Assembly: GCA_016794925.1 (NCBI GenBank)
Contig: JAEUIW010000003.1
Location: 124,001 to 188,000 of the forward strand
Direction of reading: 5' to 3'
Origin: Phycisphaerae bacterium
GTDB lineage: Bacteria; Planctomycetota; Phycisphaerae; Phycisphaerales; UBA1924
DNA length: 64,000 bases
Shown here in pieces: positions 8,450 to 18,137 of this stretch. A model generated the notes under the pieces. It ran no database searches. It saw only the letters and a program-made list of their open reading frames with translations, and had not been told where the DNA came from. The stretch's first letter is position 1, and each line of letters begins with the position of its first letter. Made by a program: the position numbers and the translations under genes.

Positions 8450-10165
8450 TCAGCAGGGCGTGTTGAAGGCGTTCATGAAGTCGAAGAAATCGAAGTCGTC
8501 CACCGAGGTGTCGCCGTTGACGTCCGCGGCGGAGTTGTTGGCGTTGAAGTCGTTGAGGAAGTCGAAGAAATCGAAATCGTCCACGCTGGTGTCGGCGTTG
8601 TAGTCGCCGGGGCAGAGGCCGCCGGTGACGTCCATGAACCTGCCCTCGCTCTCGGTGGAGCGGCCGCACGCGCCCTCCACGATGACGGTGTAGGTTCCCT
8701 CGCTGGCCGGCGTCACCGGGTTGATGTCGTAGGGGTTCGCGATCGCGCCTGGGATGTCCACACCGTTCTTCTTCCACTGGTAATTGAAGGGTCCGGTGCC
8801 GCTGGGAAAGACCGAGAGGGACGCGGAGCCGCCCGCCGCGGCGGTGGGGGGGACGTTGAACTGGATGATGCCGGGCGGGAGCGCGAGGAGGTTGCAGGGC
8901 GCGCCGAAGTCGAGGTAGGGGAGGATGTCCTCGTTGATGATGCGGGGGTGCAGGTTCAACGAGATGTTGCTCACGCCGCCGGGGCAGGTGTGGCAGTACG
9001 ACATGATGGTGCCGGAGTAGGCGTCGGAGCAATCGCCGAAGGCGCAGTTGTCGATGGGGGGGCTCTTGTCGTGGGTGTGGGGGGCGCCGAAGTTGTGCCC
9101 GATTTCATGGGTGGTGACGAGCATGTCCCAGTTCTGGGAAAGGTGATTGCCGAGCGGGTAAGGGAAATAGCCGTTGAGGTACGCCGAGAGGCCGTAGCCA
9201 TAGGGGATGTCGCACAGACCCGGGTAGTACGCGACGCCGCCGATCTGGCCGTCCCGCAGGGCCGACAGCAGGTGGACCGCGTTGCGGGTGATGTGGCCCA
9301 TATTCGCGTTCCACCAGTCCTGGAACTGGAACAACCGGTCGTAGGAATACGGGCCGGAATAGGGATCGGTGTCGGTGCTCCACACGCGCAGGTAGCCGAC
9401 CACGATGTCCGTGTTCACCTCGCGCACGTACACCTCGGAGATCCCCGCGAAGAGCGTCAGGGCGTACGCGGCCGAGGCGTTGATGTCGCCGCCGAAGATC
9501 TGGGCGGTGTACTCGTAGTCGGAATCGACGGCGAAGGTGGCGCGCCGGCAAGGCACGTCGCGGGTGGACCCCCCGCCGGCACGGTCGGTTTCGGGCGAAC
9601 GGTGCGTCGGGGGCGGCAGCATGTCGGCGCCGCAGCGGAAGGGCACCCAGTCGATGTCCGCCTCGGGCACGTCGGCGAGGTTGTACACCACGGTCGCGCG
9701 TTGCCCGCCGTGCGGGCCGGGCGAGATGATGTACTTCACGCCGTCGGAGGTCTGGATGTACCCGTTGGTGCCCAGCGGAGAGAAGCCGATGATCGCGAGC
9801 GAACCCGGGTCATCGAGCAGGCGCCCGGTCATGATAAGCACGTCGGGGCGGGGCATCGGCACGTCTCCGGCGGCGCTGCCGACGACCAGTTGTCCGTCTT
9901 CGGCCAGGGGATCACGCGGGCTGAGCACCAGCGAAGCGGTGCGATCCGGTCCGAGGACGAAGTCGGTCATCACCGTTTGCGCCGGCGCCGACTTGAGACT
10001 CGCGTACCGAGCCGCGTCCAGGGCCACGGCGGCGGCGTACGGGGCCACCGCGGCGTTCGTGCGGACGAGTGGAGAGGCAACGTCCGCTGCGGCGGACCCG
10101 CCCAACGCGAACAAGGTCGAGAGCATGAGGGAGCCGGTGCCGAGGACGTGCCGCTTCGTCGCCAT
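8450..10165 (-). CDS. Secreted reprolysin-like metallopeptidase with dockerin-like tail
   Basis: A 571-residue exported zinc peptidase. The signal peptide covers residues 1-27 (ending SAAADV). A propeptide-like domain runs to about 205, ending near RDVPCRR. The catalytic domain (about 210-410) contains HEIGHNFGAPHTHD at 353-366, with zinc ligands H353, H357 and H363 and catalytic E354, and a Met-turn TIMSYCHTC; both are diagnostic of metzincins. An Ig-like or PKD-like segment (about 425-510, with FNYQWKKNG) precedes the paired Asp-rich repeats ending NTPC. An AGGAG site lies 8 bases before the ATG, and an AT-rich region upstream holds the likely promoter. It is first of three same-strand genes separated by 59 and 79 bases, and differs from its neighbour mainly by lacking the beta-helix region. 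Confidence 0.9.
   Translation of the reverse strand: MATKRHVLGTGSLMLSTLFALGGSAAADVASPLVRTNAAVAPYAAAVALDAARYASLKSAPAQTVMTDFVLGPDRTASLVLSPRDPLAEDGQLVVGSAAGDVPMPRPDVLIMTGRLLDDPGSLAIIGFSPLGTNGYIQTSDGVKYIISPGPHGGQRATVVYNLADVPEADIDWVPFRCGADMLPPPTHRSPETDRAGGGSTRDVPCRRATFAVDSDYEYTAQIFGGDINASAAYALTLFAGISEVYVREVNTDIVVGYLRVWSTDTDPYSGPYSYDRLFQFQDWWNANMGHITRNAVHLLSALRDGQIGGVAYYPGLCDIPYGYGLSAYLNGYFPYPLGNHLSQNWDMLVTTHEIGHNFGAPHTHDKSPPIDNCAFGDCSDAYSGTIMSYCHTCPGGVSNISLNLHPRIINEDILPYLDFGAPCNLLALPPGIIQFNVPPTAAAGGSASLSVFPSGTGPFNYQWKKNGVDIPGAIANPYDINPVTPASEGTYTVIVEGACGRSTESEGRFMDVTGGLCPGDYNADTSVDDFDFFDFLNDFNANNSAADVNGDTSVDDFDFFDFMNAFNTPC
8481..8560. repeat. 80-bp direct repeat, copy 2
   Basis: Identical over 80 bases to 5509-5588. 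Copy 2 lies in the 3' end of the 571-residue peptidase gene, in the same orientation and reading frame as copy 1. The copies are 2,972 bases apart. Confidence 0.95.
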
Positions 10166-10327
10166 GATTCAATCTCCTGAGCCGCCGGAATGCACGGCCC
10201 GTGGGCAAGTCGGAGGGAGCACCTGCCGCGCCCAGCTTGACCGAGACCTGTGTATCGAGACCCGCCCCTCCAGACATGCAGCGTACCGCATGGCACGGAG
10301 ACAAACCAGAAAAATCGCCATAAAGTT

Positions 10328-10335
10328 AGTATAAT
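10328..10335. promoter_or_regulatory. AT-rich island with overlapping promoter boxes
   Basis: The non-coding stretch 10166-10463 contains an island at about 10300-10400 far richer in A and T than the rest of the window. TATAAT reads on the plus strand at 10330-10335 and TATACT on the minus strand at 10328-10333. The minus-strand box would give the 571-residue peptidase mRNA a leader of about 155 bases. The plus-strand box faces the 3' end of the next minus-strand gene and has no obvious product. A TCCACC/GGTGGA hairpin lies at 10384-10402. No clear -35 box is seen on either strand. Confidence 0.4.
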
Positions 10336-10463
10336 TTTTGGTATTTATATCCCTATTTCAGGTTATTTTGCGTATCGTCGATTTCCACCAATTATGGGTG
10401 GACAAAACGCTTCAATCCCGCATTTTTCGCGCGGCGGACGGGTTTGCATGCACGCCATCGGAT

Positions 10464-11525
10464 TCAGCTCGTGCCGGCCATCTTCAGGATGGTGCCGGGG
10501 GACTCGCTCTCTCCGGTGCGGGCCGACAGGAGCGCCGCTTCCGCGGTGGCCAGCGTTCGGGCATGGGTCGAGGACGACTCCGGCGGCACGGTTCCGTCCA
10601 GCAATCGAGCCAGTTGCTCGGCGATGATCAGGGCCGAGAGCGGGGTCTCGGGATCCATGGCCGGGCCGCGACGGGGGCGACGGTGGCGGGCTTCGTCGAG
10701 CTTGTCACCCTTGGGGGAGATCCACTCGAACCCGTCGTTGTAGATGCGCATCCGCCCGGCGGGGCCGATCGCCGTCAGCACGCACTCCCAGCGCCCGGCC
10801 TGGTCGGACGCGAGCGTGCACGCGGCCCGTCCGTCGGCGAAGCGGAGGTTGGCGGAGATTTCACCGTTCAGGCCGCGCAACGAATCTCCGGGCAGCGCGT
10901 GCAGGCCCTTGGCGGCGTCGCGCGCGACGTACGCCGCGTCGATGAGCGCGGCGTCGCCCATCAGCGTCAGCACCAGGTCCAGGGCGTCAAAGAGCCGCGC
11001 GCCCAGCGAGCCCTCCGCCGGTCCGCACAAGCACGACACGGAGACGGCCCGTACCTCGCCGAAGGCGGTGAGCGCCTCCATCGCCTCGCGCACCGGTCGG
11101 GTGTGGCGAGCGAGCGGCACGGTGCGAGCCCAGGCCGCGGCGGGGTCCGCTACGGCCGCGGGAGAGAGCACCGCCGAGGGCGCGAGGGTTTGAAGGACCG
11201 AGGCGGGCATGGGCTCGGTGGTCGCGACGGTGACGCCGCGCTGGCGCGCGTCCGCGAGCACGCGGGCCTCGGAGCCCTCGGGGTCCGCCCCGAACTGGGC
11301 GGGGGCCATCAGGTACACCAGCGTCGAGGATGCGGAGGCGAGACAGGCGCGCAGGTCGTCGAAGCTCTCGGCGTTCAGGGCCGCGCCCAGCTCCGACGCG
11401 CGTCCGGCGTCGGGCGTGCCCACCCCCAGCACGGGAATCTGCGCGGCACGGCTGACGGCGCGCAGCAGATCGACCTGATCGGGCGTGATCCACGCCACCA
11501 TGCCCCGAATGTCCAGCGGGTGCAT
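10464..11525 (-). CDS. Gfo/Idh/MocA-like protein, probably non-canonical
   Basis: A 353-residue cytoplasmic protein whose layout resembles Gfo/Idh/MocA sugar oxidoreductases: an N-terminal alternating beta/alpha half (HPLDIRGMVAWITPDQ, then IPVLGVGTPDAGRASELG) and a C-terminal half with the strand pattern GEISANLRFADGRAACTL and AGRMRIYNDGFEW. I do not see the usual GxGxxG nucleotide loop at the N-terminus nor the EKP motif (EPMPASV occupies a similar place), so cofactor binding is doubtful. The frame stays open upstream to 11816, but that part overlaps the RNase P RNA. The ATG at 11525 follows TACCAT (minus strand, 11532-11537) by 6 bases, suggesting a leaderless mRNA. Family assignment is tentative. 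Confidence 0.6.
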   Translation of the reverse strand: MHPLDIRGMVAWITPDQVDLLRAVSRAAQIPVLGVGTPDAGRASELGAALNAESFDDLRACLASASSTLVYLMAPAQFGADPEGSEARVLADARQRGVTVATTEPMPASVLQTLAPSAVLSPAAVADPAAAWARTVPLARHTRPVREAMEALTAFGEVRAVSVSCLCGPAEGSLGARLFDALDLVLTLMGDAALIDAAYVARDAAKGLHALPGDSLRGLNGEISANLRFADGRAACTLASDQAGRWECVLTAIGPAGRMRIYNDGFEWISPKGDKLDEARHRRPRRGPAMDPETPLSALIIAEQLARLLDGTVPPESSSTHARTLATAEAALLSARTGESESPGTILKMAGTS

Positions 11526-11531
11526 GGGGTC

Positions 11532-11575
11532 ATGGTACCGTCCCGGCGCGGGGCCCGTGTGCGCCGACCTAGCAT
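11532..11575. promoter_or_regulatory. Divergent promoter region: oxidoreductase-like gene and rnpB
   Basis: TACCAT on the minus strand (11532-11537) ends 6 bases before the ATG at 11525. TAGCAT on the plus strand (11570-11575) lies just before the 5' end of the RNase P RNA. The two -10 boxes are about 32 bases apart and face away from each other. Convincing -35 boxes are not apparent. Confidence 0.5.
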
Positions 11576-11578
11576 GGC

Positions 11579-11990
11579 GGGCGTGAGCAGACGGTCGCCG
11601 TCGGGGCGCACGCCCCGGCGGAGGAAAGTCCGGGCACGGCAGGACACGGCGGTGGGTAACGCCCACCCGCCCGTTCGGACGCGGGCGCGGGACAGTGCCA
11701 CAGAAATCACACCGCCGATGGCCCCGCGAGGGGATCAGGCAAGGGTGAAATGGTGCGGTAAGAGCGCACCGCCTTCCCGGTGACGGGAGGGGCACGGCAA
11801 ACCCCGCCGCGTGCAAGGTCCAGCAGCCTCCGCGGGCGTGAGCCCGACGCTCGGTCCGGGCGGCAGGGGGCGGGTAGACCGCTGGGCCCGAGAGGGCCCG
11901 ATCGCGACGGCAACGTCGCGGCGAGAGAAATGACCGTCGGGGCCGGGCATCAGGCCCGGCCGGACAGAACCCGGCTTACCGCTCACGCCC
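11579..11990 (+). ncRNA. rnpB: RNase P RNA (type A)
   Basis: The RNA subunit of RNase P, which removes 5' leaders from pre-tRNAs. The terminal helix pairs GGGCGTGAGC (11579-11588) with GCTCACGCCC (11981-11990). Conserved blocks appear in the expected order: GGAGGAAAGTCCGGGC near 11620, GACAGTGCCACAGAAATC near 11691, CAAGGGTGAAATGGTGCGG near 11741, GCACGGCAAACCCCGCC near 11792 and GACAGAACCCGGCTTA near 11964. Its length of about 412 bases is usual for the bacterial A type. TAGCAT sits just upstream and a strong terminator just downstream, so it is an independent transcription unit. Exact ends are inferred from the terminal pairing. Confidence 0.95.
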
Positions 11991-11997
11991 TCCGAAT

Positions 11998-12035
11998 CGC
12001 GGGCCCTGGGGAGACCCGGGGCCCGCGGCCGTTTT
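11998..12035 (+). terminator. Intrinsic terminator of rnpB
   Basis: A 13-bp GC-rich stem with one G-T pair (11998-12010 with 12015-12027) is capped by a GAGA tetraloop and followed by GCCGTTTTG. It starts 8 bases past the RNase P RNA 3' end. The stretch 12036-12206 after it contains no gene that I can see. Confidence 0.85.
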
Positions 12036-12206
12036 GACGGGCGAGGCGCGAGCGAGCCGTAGCGTGCCCGTGGCGTCTGTACGAGCGGTGGTGGGGTTGG
12101 GGAGTCGAAAGGCCAGCCGTGTGCCGGGCTCGGGGTCATCGACGCAGTGAGGATGACCCACTCGGCCGCTTGAACCCGTCGATCGAAAGACGGCGTCCGC
12201 CGTGCG

Positions 12207-13076
12207 TCAAGGCGATCCGATCGCGCGGCAGGCCGAAGTTCGGCCCACCACGAAGACCGACCAGGCGCGGCCGAGGTCTGCGGCGGAGCGAACGCGCGCG
12301 CAGTGCGGGTCGCCGTGTTCGTCGATGGCCCCGGCCGCGCGGAGGTGGATGTCCGTGCGCACGAAGTCGGCCTCGAGCATGGCCTCGCGCAGTTCGGGGA
12401 TGGACCACAGCCGCCAGTCGTACACGAACGCGTCGCGCATCTGCCGCGCGCCCCGCGCCCCGACGCGGGGGCGTCGGTCCGGCTGAACATTGAAGTGGAT
12501 GGCGTTGCGGACCAGCCCGGACAGCTCGTCGATCGAGCGTTGCTCCCAGGTGTAACGGATGCGTTCGCCCGCCGGGCCGTGGTGGGCGCGCGTCCAGGCG
12601 CCGGGTCGGACCCCGACCTGACCGCCGTAGAGATCGGCGACGAGGATGCCGCCGGGGCGGAGGCTCCGGCGCGCCGCCCGCAGGTACGCGAGCAGTTCCG
12701 TGCGCGCGTGGAATTCGCACACGGCGTAGTTCAGCGCGGCGATGACATCCGCCCGGGCGCGCGTCCGGCGTACGTCCGTCACGATCGCGCGCACGCGGGA
12801 CGCCGCGTCGCACGCGCGGAGCGGACGCGGGTCTCGGTCGACGGCGACGGCGCGATGGCTCGGCGCGAGCGCGGCCCAGGCGCGGGCGACGGCCCCGGGC
12901 CCCGCGAAGTCGTCGCGCAGGATCGTCGGCCGGCCGCCGTGCAGGGCCCGGCAGACGCGGGCGTCACGCTCGGGCGACTGCACGCAGATCTCGTAGAGGT
13001 CGAAACGGTCGAGGGGGCGAGTGGGCGGCGCGTGCGGGGCGGCGGCGAGAGCGACGGGCGCGCGGGGGAGCGGCAT
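12207..13076 (-). CDS. SAM-dependent methyltransferase, class I
   Basis: A 289-residue protein with a Rossmann-like methyltransferase fold. The segment TILRDDFAGPGAVARAWA fits the SAM-binding region, followed by AVAVDRDPRPLRAC (acidic residue at the end of strand 2), DVIAALNYAVCEF and LRPGGILVADLYGG. The substrate is unknown. I start it at the ATG at 13076, because the 73 residues of open frame above it are low-complexity and overlap the 3' end of the ABC permease. A weak purine-rich sequence is the only possible ribosome site. It lies 28 bases after the permease stop on the same strand, so it is likely the last gene of that operon. A small ACGGCG/CGCCGT hairpin follows the stop. Confidence 0.8.
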   Translation of the reverse strand: MPLPRAPVALAAAPHAPPTRPLDRFDLYEICVQSPERDARVCRALHGGRPTILRDDFAGPGAVARAWAALAPSHRAVAVDRDPRPLRACDAASRVRAIVTDVRRTRARADVIAALNYAVCEFHARTELLAYLRAARRSLRPGGILVADLYGGQVGVRPGAWTRAHHGPAGERIRYTWEQRSIDELSGLVRNAIHFNVQPDRRPRVGARGARQMRDAFVYDWRLWSIPELREAMLEADFVRTDIHLRAAGAIDEHGDPHCARVRSAADLGRAWSVFVVGRTSACRAIGSP

Positions 13077-13104
13077 GGAGGGGGAGGTGGGGGGCAAGGA
13101 TCGT

Positions 13105-14487
13105 TCAGGCCATGCGGATCCAGCGGGCCAGCGTGCGGATGTTCGGCGGCTTGCCGTACATGAGCACCCCGATGCGGAAGATCTTGGCCGCGGCCCAGAT
13201 CGAGAACAGGGCGAACAGGGCGCCCACCAGGATGGACACGGGCGCCTGCCATGCCGGGATCTGCTGCGAGCCGCCCAGGCGCAGGACCATGACAAAGGAA
13301 TTGATGGGGGGCACGAACGAGCAGACCTGCGCGAACAACGAATTGGGGTTGCGGCTCAGCGGCAGCCAGAGCATCATGGGAATGACGAGCACGATCATGA
13401 CCGGGCCGAGGAGCGCCTGGGCCTCCTTGACGTCGTTCACCGCGGCGCCGATGGCGGCCATCATGGAGGCGAGCGTGGTGAAGGCGATGACGAAGAAGAT
13501 CGCCAGGTAGAGGAACGAGAGCGGATCGATCAGGTGCTCCTGCTGAAAGAAGAACAGGCTCCCGGTCCCGAGGCCGGCGTACGCCGCGAGGATCACCCCC
13601 GCGACGAGCATCTGTCCGAGGATCTTGCCGGTCATCAGCTGCATGGGCGACACGGCGCTGAGCAGGACCTCGATGACGCGGTTGCTCTTCTCCTCGATCG
13701 TCGAGCTGAGCAGGTACTGCCCGCCCGTGAAGACCGCGATCCAGAGCAGCACCATGAAGCCCATGGGGATGAGGATCTGCGCGACCTCGCTGGACTTGCG
13801 GTCGCCCTTGTCGGTGGTGGACTTGGTCTCGGCGACGGGCGAGGCCATCAGGGCGCGCACGTTGGCCGGATCCAGGCCCGAGCCGGCCAGGCGGGCATCG
13901 ACAACGGCGCGGCCGATCTGCTCGCGCATGTCGTCCTGCACCTCGACGTCGAGGCGCGGAACGGTGAACAGCTCGTACCGGCCGTAGTTCCCGTCGGCGG
14001 ATTTGGCGACGGCGTCCCTGGGGATCACGGCCAGCGCCAGGCGGGAATCGGCCGACGAGCCCGAGCCCGTCTTGCTCTCGGCGGCCTCGATCGGCTTTTT
14101 CGCCTCGGCCGGGTCGGTCTCGGGCGGCAGGATCTTGAGCGTGAGGTTCGTCCGGTTCTGGGCCGAGGCGGCCTGCCGGGCCGCCTGCTTGGACGTGTCG
14201 TCCATCGGCACCGGCGACCGTTCCATGCGGCGGGCGATCTTCTCGTCACGGCGGGCCTGCATCGCGCCCGGATCGAAGGCCTTCTCGAGCCGCGGCCCGA
14301 CCTCGCCGGTCTGATCGATGACGGCCAGGTGCCCGGTCACCGGGGGCGAGGCGAGGTTCATCAGCAGCGGCATGAGCGTGAGGGCGCCGGTCATGAGCAC
14401 GGGCGGCAGCACCACACCCAGGATGAAGCCCTTGGTCGAGACCGTCGCCAGAAACTCGCGCCATGCCACGATCAGCGTCTTGAACAA
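13105..14487 (-). CDS. ABC-2 type permease (NatB-like)
   Basis: A 460-residue membrane component of an ABC exporter. One N-terminal membrane helix (about 17-40, FILGVVLPPVLMTGALTLMPLL) is followed by a large extracytoplasmic domain of roughly 190 residues. A block of about five helices then runs from IPMGFMVLLWIAVFTGGQYLL to the C-terminus, including the family motif NRVIEVLLSAVSPMQLMTGK. This matches NatB/YhaP-type ABC-2 permeases. The start is TTG at 14487, backed by GGGAGG 6 bases upstream; no ATG fits as well. It sits 59 bases after its ATPase partner. The exported substrate is not identifiable. Confidence 0.88.
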   Translation of the reverse strand: MFKTLIVAWREFLATVSTKGFILGVVLPPVLMTGALTLMPLLMNLASPPVTGHLAVIDQTGEVGPRLEKAFDPGAMQARRDEKIARRMERSPVPMDDTSKQAARQAASAQNRTNLTLKILPPETDPAEAKKPIEAAESKTGSGSSADSRLALAVIPRDAVAKSADGNYGRYELFTVPRLDVEVQDDMREQIGRAVVDARLAGSGLDPANVRALMASPVAETKSTTDKGDRKSSEVAQILIPMGFMVLLWIAVFTGGQYLLSSTIEEKSNRVIEVLLSAVSPMQLMTGKILGQMLVAGVILAAYAGLGTGSLFFFQQEHLIDPLSFLYLAIFFVIAFTTLASMMAAIGAAVNDVKEAQALLGPVMIVLVIPMMLWLPLSRNPNSLFAQVCSFVPPINSFVMVLRLGGSQQIPAWQAPVSILVGALFALFSIWAAAKIFRIGVLMYGKPPNIRTLARWIRMA

Positions 14488-14546
14488 GTCGAACCTCCCG
14501 TCCCCCCACGCCCCACCCCTACCCGCTTGCTTTCATGCACGCCGGC

Positions 14547-15560
<1,014 letters not shown>

Positions 15561-15576
15561 AAGGGACTCCTGGGCG

Positions 15577-15666
15577 CGTCCGGTTCGGACGCGGATCGTA
15601 GCGGGCGGCGACATGGTCCGGGCCGCGCGCTCGGCCCGCGGGGCCACGCGCCGACCCCGTTACAAT
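15577..15666. promoter_or_regulatory. Divergent promoters for the ABC operon and prfA
   Basis: Minus strand: TACGAT at 15595-15600, then a 7-bp perfect hairpin (15577-15593) immediately before the AGGAG site of the ABC ATPase. Plus strand: TACAAT at 15661-15666, about 26 bases before the prfA ATG, leaving room for its GGAG site. These two units have short leaders, unlike the leaderless units elsewhere in the window. Confidence 0.5.
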
Positions 15667-15691
15667 TGGGCGTTGATCCCACGGAGTTTCG

Positions 15692-16789
15692 ATGCCGCCG
15701 GCCCCTGAAGAAATCCCCGCGCCGCTGCTGGCCAAGCTCGAGTCCCTGGACGGCGAGCTCGTCGGTGTGGACCGTTCGCTGGCCGATCCGGACGTGCTGA
15801 TCGATCACCGCAAGGTGCGGGATCTCGCGATCCGGAAATCGGCGTTGGAGGCGACGGCTGTCCCGTTCCGCCGCTGGCAAGCCTTGCGCCGCGAGGCGGA
15901 TGCGTTGCGCGCCGCGTGCACGGGGACGGATCGTGAATTCGCCGAGCTCGCCCGCGAGGAACTCCCGCGCGTCCAGGGCGAGGCGGCCGCGCTCCTCGAC
16001 CGCATCAAGGCCTCGCTCGTCGCGGCGGAGGATCAGAGGGTCGGTTCGGTGATCGTCGAGATCCGCGCCGGCACGGGCGGAGACGAGGCCTGCCTGTGGG
16101 CCGCCGACCTGCTGGGCGTGTACCAGAAGTACGCCGCGTCCCGCGGATGGACGCTGGAGACGCTCGACACCGTGCCCGAGAGCGACGCGGGAGGGTTGCG
16201 TGCCGCCACGCTGAACGTCCGGGGGACCGGGGTGTGGAGCGAGCTGGCGTTCGAGGCGGGGGTTCATTCCGTCAAGCGGGTTCCCGCGACCGAGGCGCAG
16301 GGGCGTGTCCACACCAGCACCGCGACCGTGGCCGTGCTGCCCGAGCCCGAGGAGGTCGGCGTCAAGATCGACTGGGCGAACGATGTCGAGGAATCGGCCA
16401 CCCGCTCCCAGGGACCGGGCGGGCAGAACGTCAACAAGGTCGAGTCGGCCTGGCAGATCTTCCACAAGCCCACCGGGATGGTCATCAAGATGATGGAGGC
16501 CAAGAGCCAGCAGCAGAATCGCGAGCGGGCCCGCCGCCTCCTGCTCACCCGCCTGCACGAGTTCGAGCGGCAGAAGCAGCACGCCGAGCGCTCCGCGGCC
16601 CGCAAGAGCCAGATCCGCGGCGGCGACCGCAGCGAGAAGATCCGAACCTACCGCTGGAAGGAGGGCATCGTGGCCGACGAGCGCCTCCCCGGCGAGTACC
16701 CGCTGCGTGACATCATGGCCGGTGACCTGTCGAGGCTGATGAAGGACCTGCTCGCGCAGGAGACCGAGCGCAGGCTGGCGGAACTGTGA
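15692..16789 (+). CDS. prfA: Peptide chain release factor 1
   Basis: A 365-residue class I release factor. It reads UAA and UAG in the ribosomal A site and triggers peptidyl-tRNA hydrolysis. The codon-reading tripeptide is PAT (198-200, within RVPATEAQGRVHTS), which marks RF1 rather than RF2. The catalytic GGQ is at 243-245 within GPGGQNVNKVE. Length is normal for the family. A CGGAG site precedes the ATG. Its stop overlaps the GTG start of the flavoprotein gene by 4 bases. The usual partner prmC, which methylates the GGQ glutamine, is not adjacent. Confidence 0.97.
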   Translation: MPPAPEEIPAPLLAKLESLDGELVGVDRSLADPDVLIDHRKVRDLAIRKSALEATAVPFRRWQALRREADALRAACTGTDREFAELAREELPRVQGEAAALLDRIKASLVAAEDQRVGSVIVEIRAGTGGDEACLWAADLLGVYQKYAASRGWTLETLDTVPESDAGGLRAATLNVRGTGVWSELAFEAGVHSVKRVPATEAQGRVHTSTATVAVLPEPEEVGVKIDWANDVEESATRSQGPGGQNVNKVESAWQIFHKPTGMVIKMMEAKSQQQNRERARRLLLTRLHEFERQKQHAERSAARKSQIRGGDRSEKIRTYRWKEGIVADERLPGEYPLRDIMAGDLSRLMKDLLAQETERRLAEL

Positions 16790-18123
16790 ACGATCGGGCG
16801 GCGGGTGAGCACACGTGCGACCTGGCCGTGATCGGGGCCGGCGCGGCGGGCCTGTTCGCCGCGATCTGGGCGGGTCGCACGCTGGCCGGTCGTACGGTCC
16901 GGGGCGGGGCGCGGCGTCCGAATGTGGTTGCCCTTGACGGCGCCCGGGTGCTCGGCGCGAAGATCCTCGTGGCCGGGGGCGGGCGGTGCAACGTCACGCA
17001 CCACGCCGTGGACGAATCGGCGTACGCGGGATCCTCCCGCCACGCCATCAAGAAAGTCCTGCGTTCGTTCGGAGTCGAGCGCACGATTGGCTTCTTTCGC
17101 GAACGGGGCGTGGAGCTCAAGCGTGAGGACACCGGCAAGCTCTTCCCGGTCTCGGACGATGCCCGGACCATTCTCGATGCGCTCCTCGGCGCGGCCCGTG
17201 ATGCGGGCGTCAAGATCACGTTCCCGTGGCGGGTCTCGGGGGTTCGGCGCGAGGGCGACGGGTTCGTCATCGCGCGCGCCGCGGCGTCCGATCCCGCGAT
17301 CGGCGCGCCGGCGCCGCCCGGTGACGCGCTGCGCGCCCGCCGCGTGATCCTCGCGACCGGGGGGCGCAGCCTGCCCCGGACGGGCTCCGACGGGCTCGGC
17401 TACGACGTCGCGCGCACGCTGGGGCACACGATCACGCCCCGCGTGTTCCCGGCGCTCGTCCCGCTCACGCTGGCGGAGGGATGCCCGGTCCGCGCGCTGG
17501 CGGGCGTGACCGTCCCGGCCACGATCGAGCTGCGATCCGGGACGGGACGTCGGTTGGCCGCCTTCACGAACTCCACGCTGTGCACGCATTTCGGGATCTC
17601 GGGGCCGGGCGTGCTGGACATCAGCAGGTACTACACCGACGCGCGCGGGGAGGATCCGGGCGCGCACCTCGTCATCAATTGGCTCCCCGGCGCGCGTGCG
17701 GACGCGATGGACGCGGCGCTGCGGCGGCTCGGCCGGGGCTCGGTCGGTCGATTCCTGCACGAGCGGGGGCTGCCGACCCGGTTGGCCGAGAGCCTCTGCC
17801 GGGAGGCGGGGGTTGATCCTGGCGCGGCCGGGCATGGCCTGACGCGCGAGGGCCGCCGCGCCCTCCTGGGCGTGCTCACGGAGATGCCGTTGCCGGTCAC
17901 GGGTGATCGCGGTTTTCAGTACGCCGAGGTCACGGCGGGCGGCGTTCCCCTCTCGGAAATCCACCTGGACTCGATGGAGAGTCGCGTGTGCCCCCGGCTG
18001 CATGTGTGCGGAGAAATCTGCGATGTCGACGGCCGCATCGGGGGATTCAACTTCCAATGGGCGTGGTCGAGCGGTTATCTCGCCGGCGTTGGCGCCGCAA
18101 GCCGCATTGAGCTTCATGCGTGA
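16786..18123 (+). CDS. YhiN/HI0933-family FAD-dependent oxidoreductase
   Basis: A 445-residue cytoplasmic flavoprotein. The N-terminal FAD loop is VIGAGAAGLFAAIWA; the family block GGGRCNVTHHAVDE follows at about 65-78, then KLFPVSDDARTILDAL, the LATGGRSLPRTGSDG strand, and the C-terminal FAD motif CGEICDVDGRIGGFNFQWAW. These fix it to the HI0933/YhiN family, whose substrates are poorly defined. The N-terminus carries a 15-20 residue insertion after the first helix. The GTG start overlaps the prfA stop (GTGA), so translation is probably coupled. A terminator follows 15 bases after its stop. Confidence 0.92.
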   Translation: MNDRAAGEHTCDLAVIGAGAAGLFAAIWAGRTLAGRTVRGGARRPNVVALDGARVLGAKILVAGGGRCNVTHHAVDESAYAGSSRHAIKKVLRSFGVERTIGFFRERGVELKREDTGKLFPVSDDARTILDALLGAARDAGVKITFPWRVSGVRREGDGFVIARAAASDPAIGAPAPPGDALRARRVILATGGRSLPRTGSDGLGYDVARTLGHTITPRVFPALVPLTLAEGCPVRALAGVTVPATIELRSGTGRRLAAFTNSTLCTHFGISGPGVLDISRYYTDARGEDPGAHLVINWLPGARADAMDAALRRLGRGSVGRFLHERGLPTRLAESLCREAGVDPGAAGHGLTREGRRALLGVLTEMPLPVTGDRGFQYAEVTAGGVPLSEIHLDSMESRVCPRLHVCGEICDVDGRIGGFNFQWAWSSGYLAGVGAASRIELHA

Positions 18124-18137
18124 TACCGCGGGTGGAC

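Noticed and set aside
6564-8603. Plus-strand open frame of 679 codons
   Set aside because: It is the mirror of the metzincin gene with HETGH and Met-turn; the antisense translation lacks any motif.
11526-11816. N-terminal extension of the oxidoreductase-like gene
   Set aside because: It overlaps the RNase P RNA on the other strand and is Pro/Arg-rich without fold pattern. The promoter box also fits the start at 11525.
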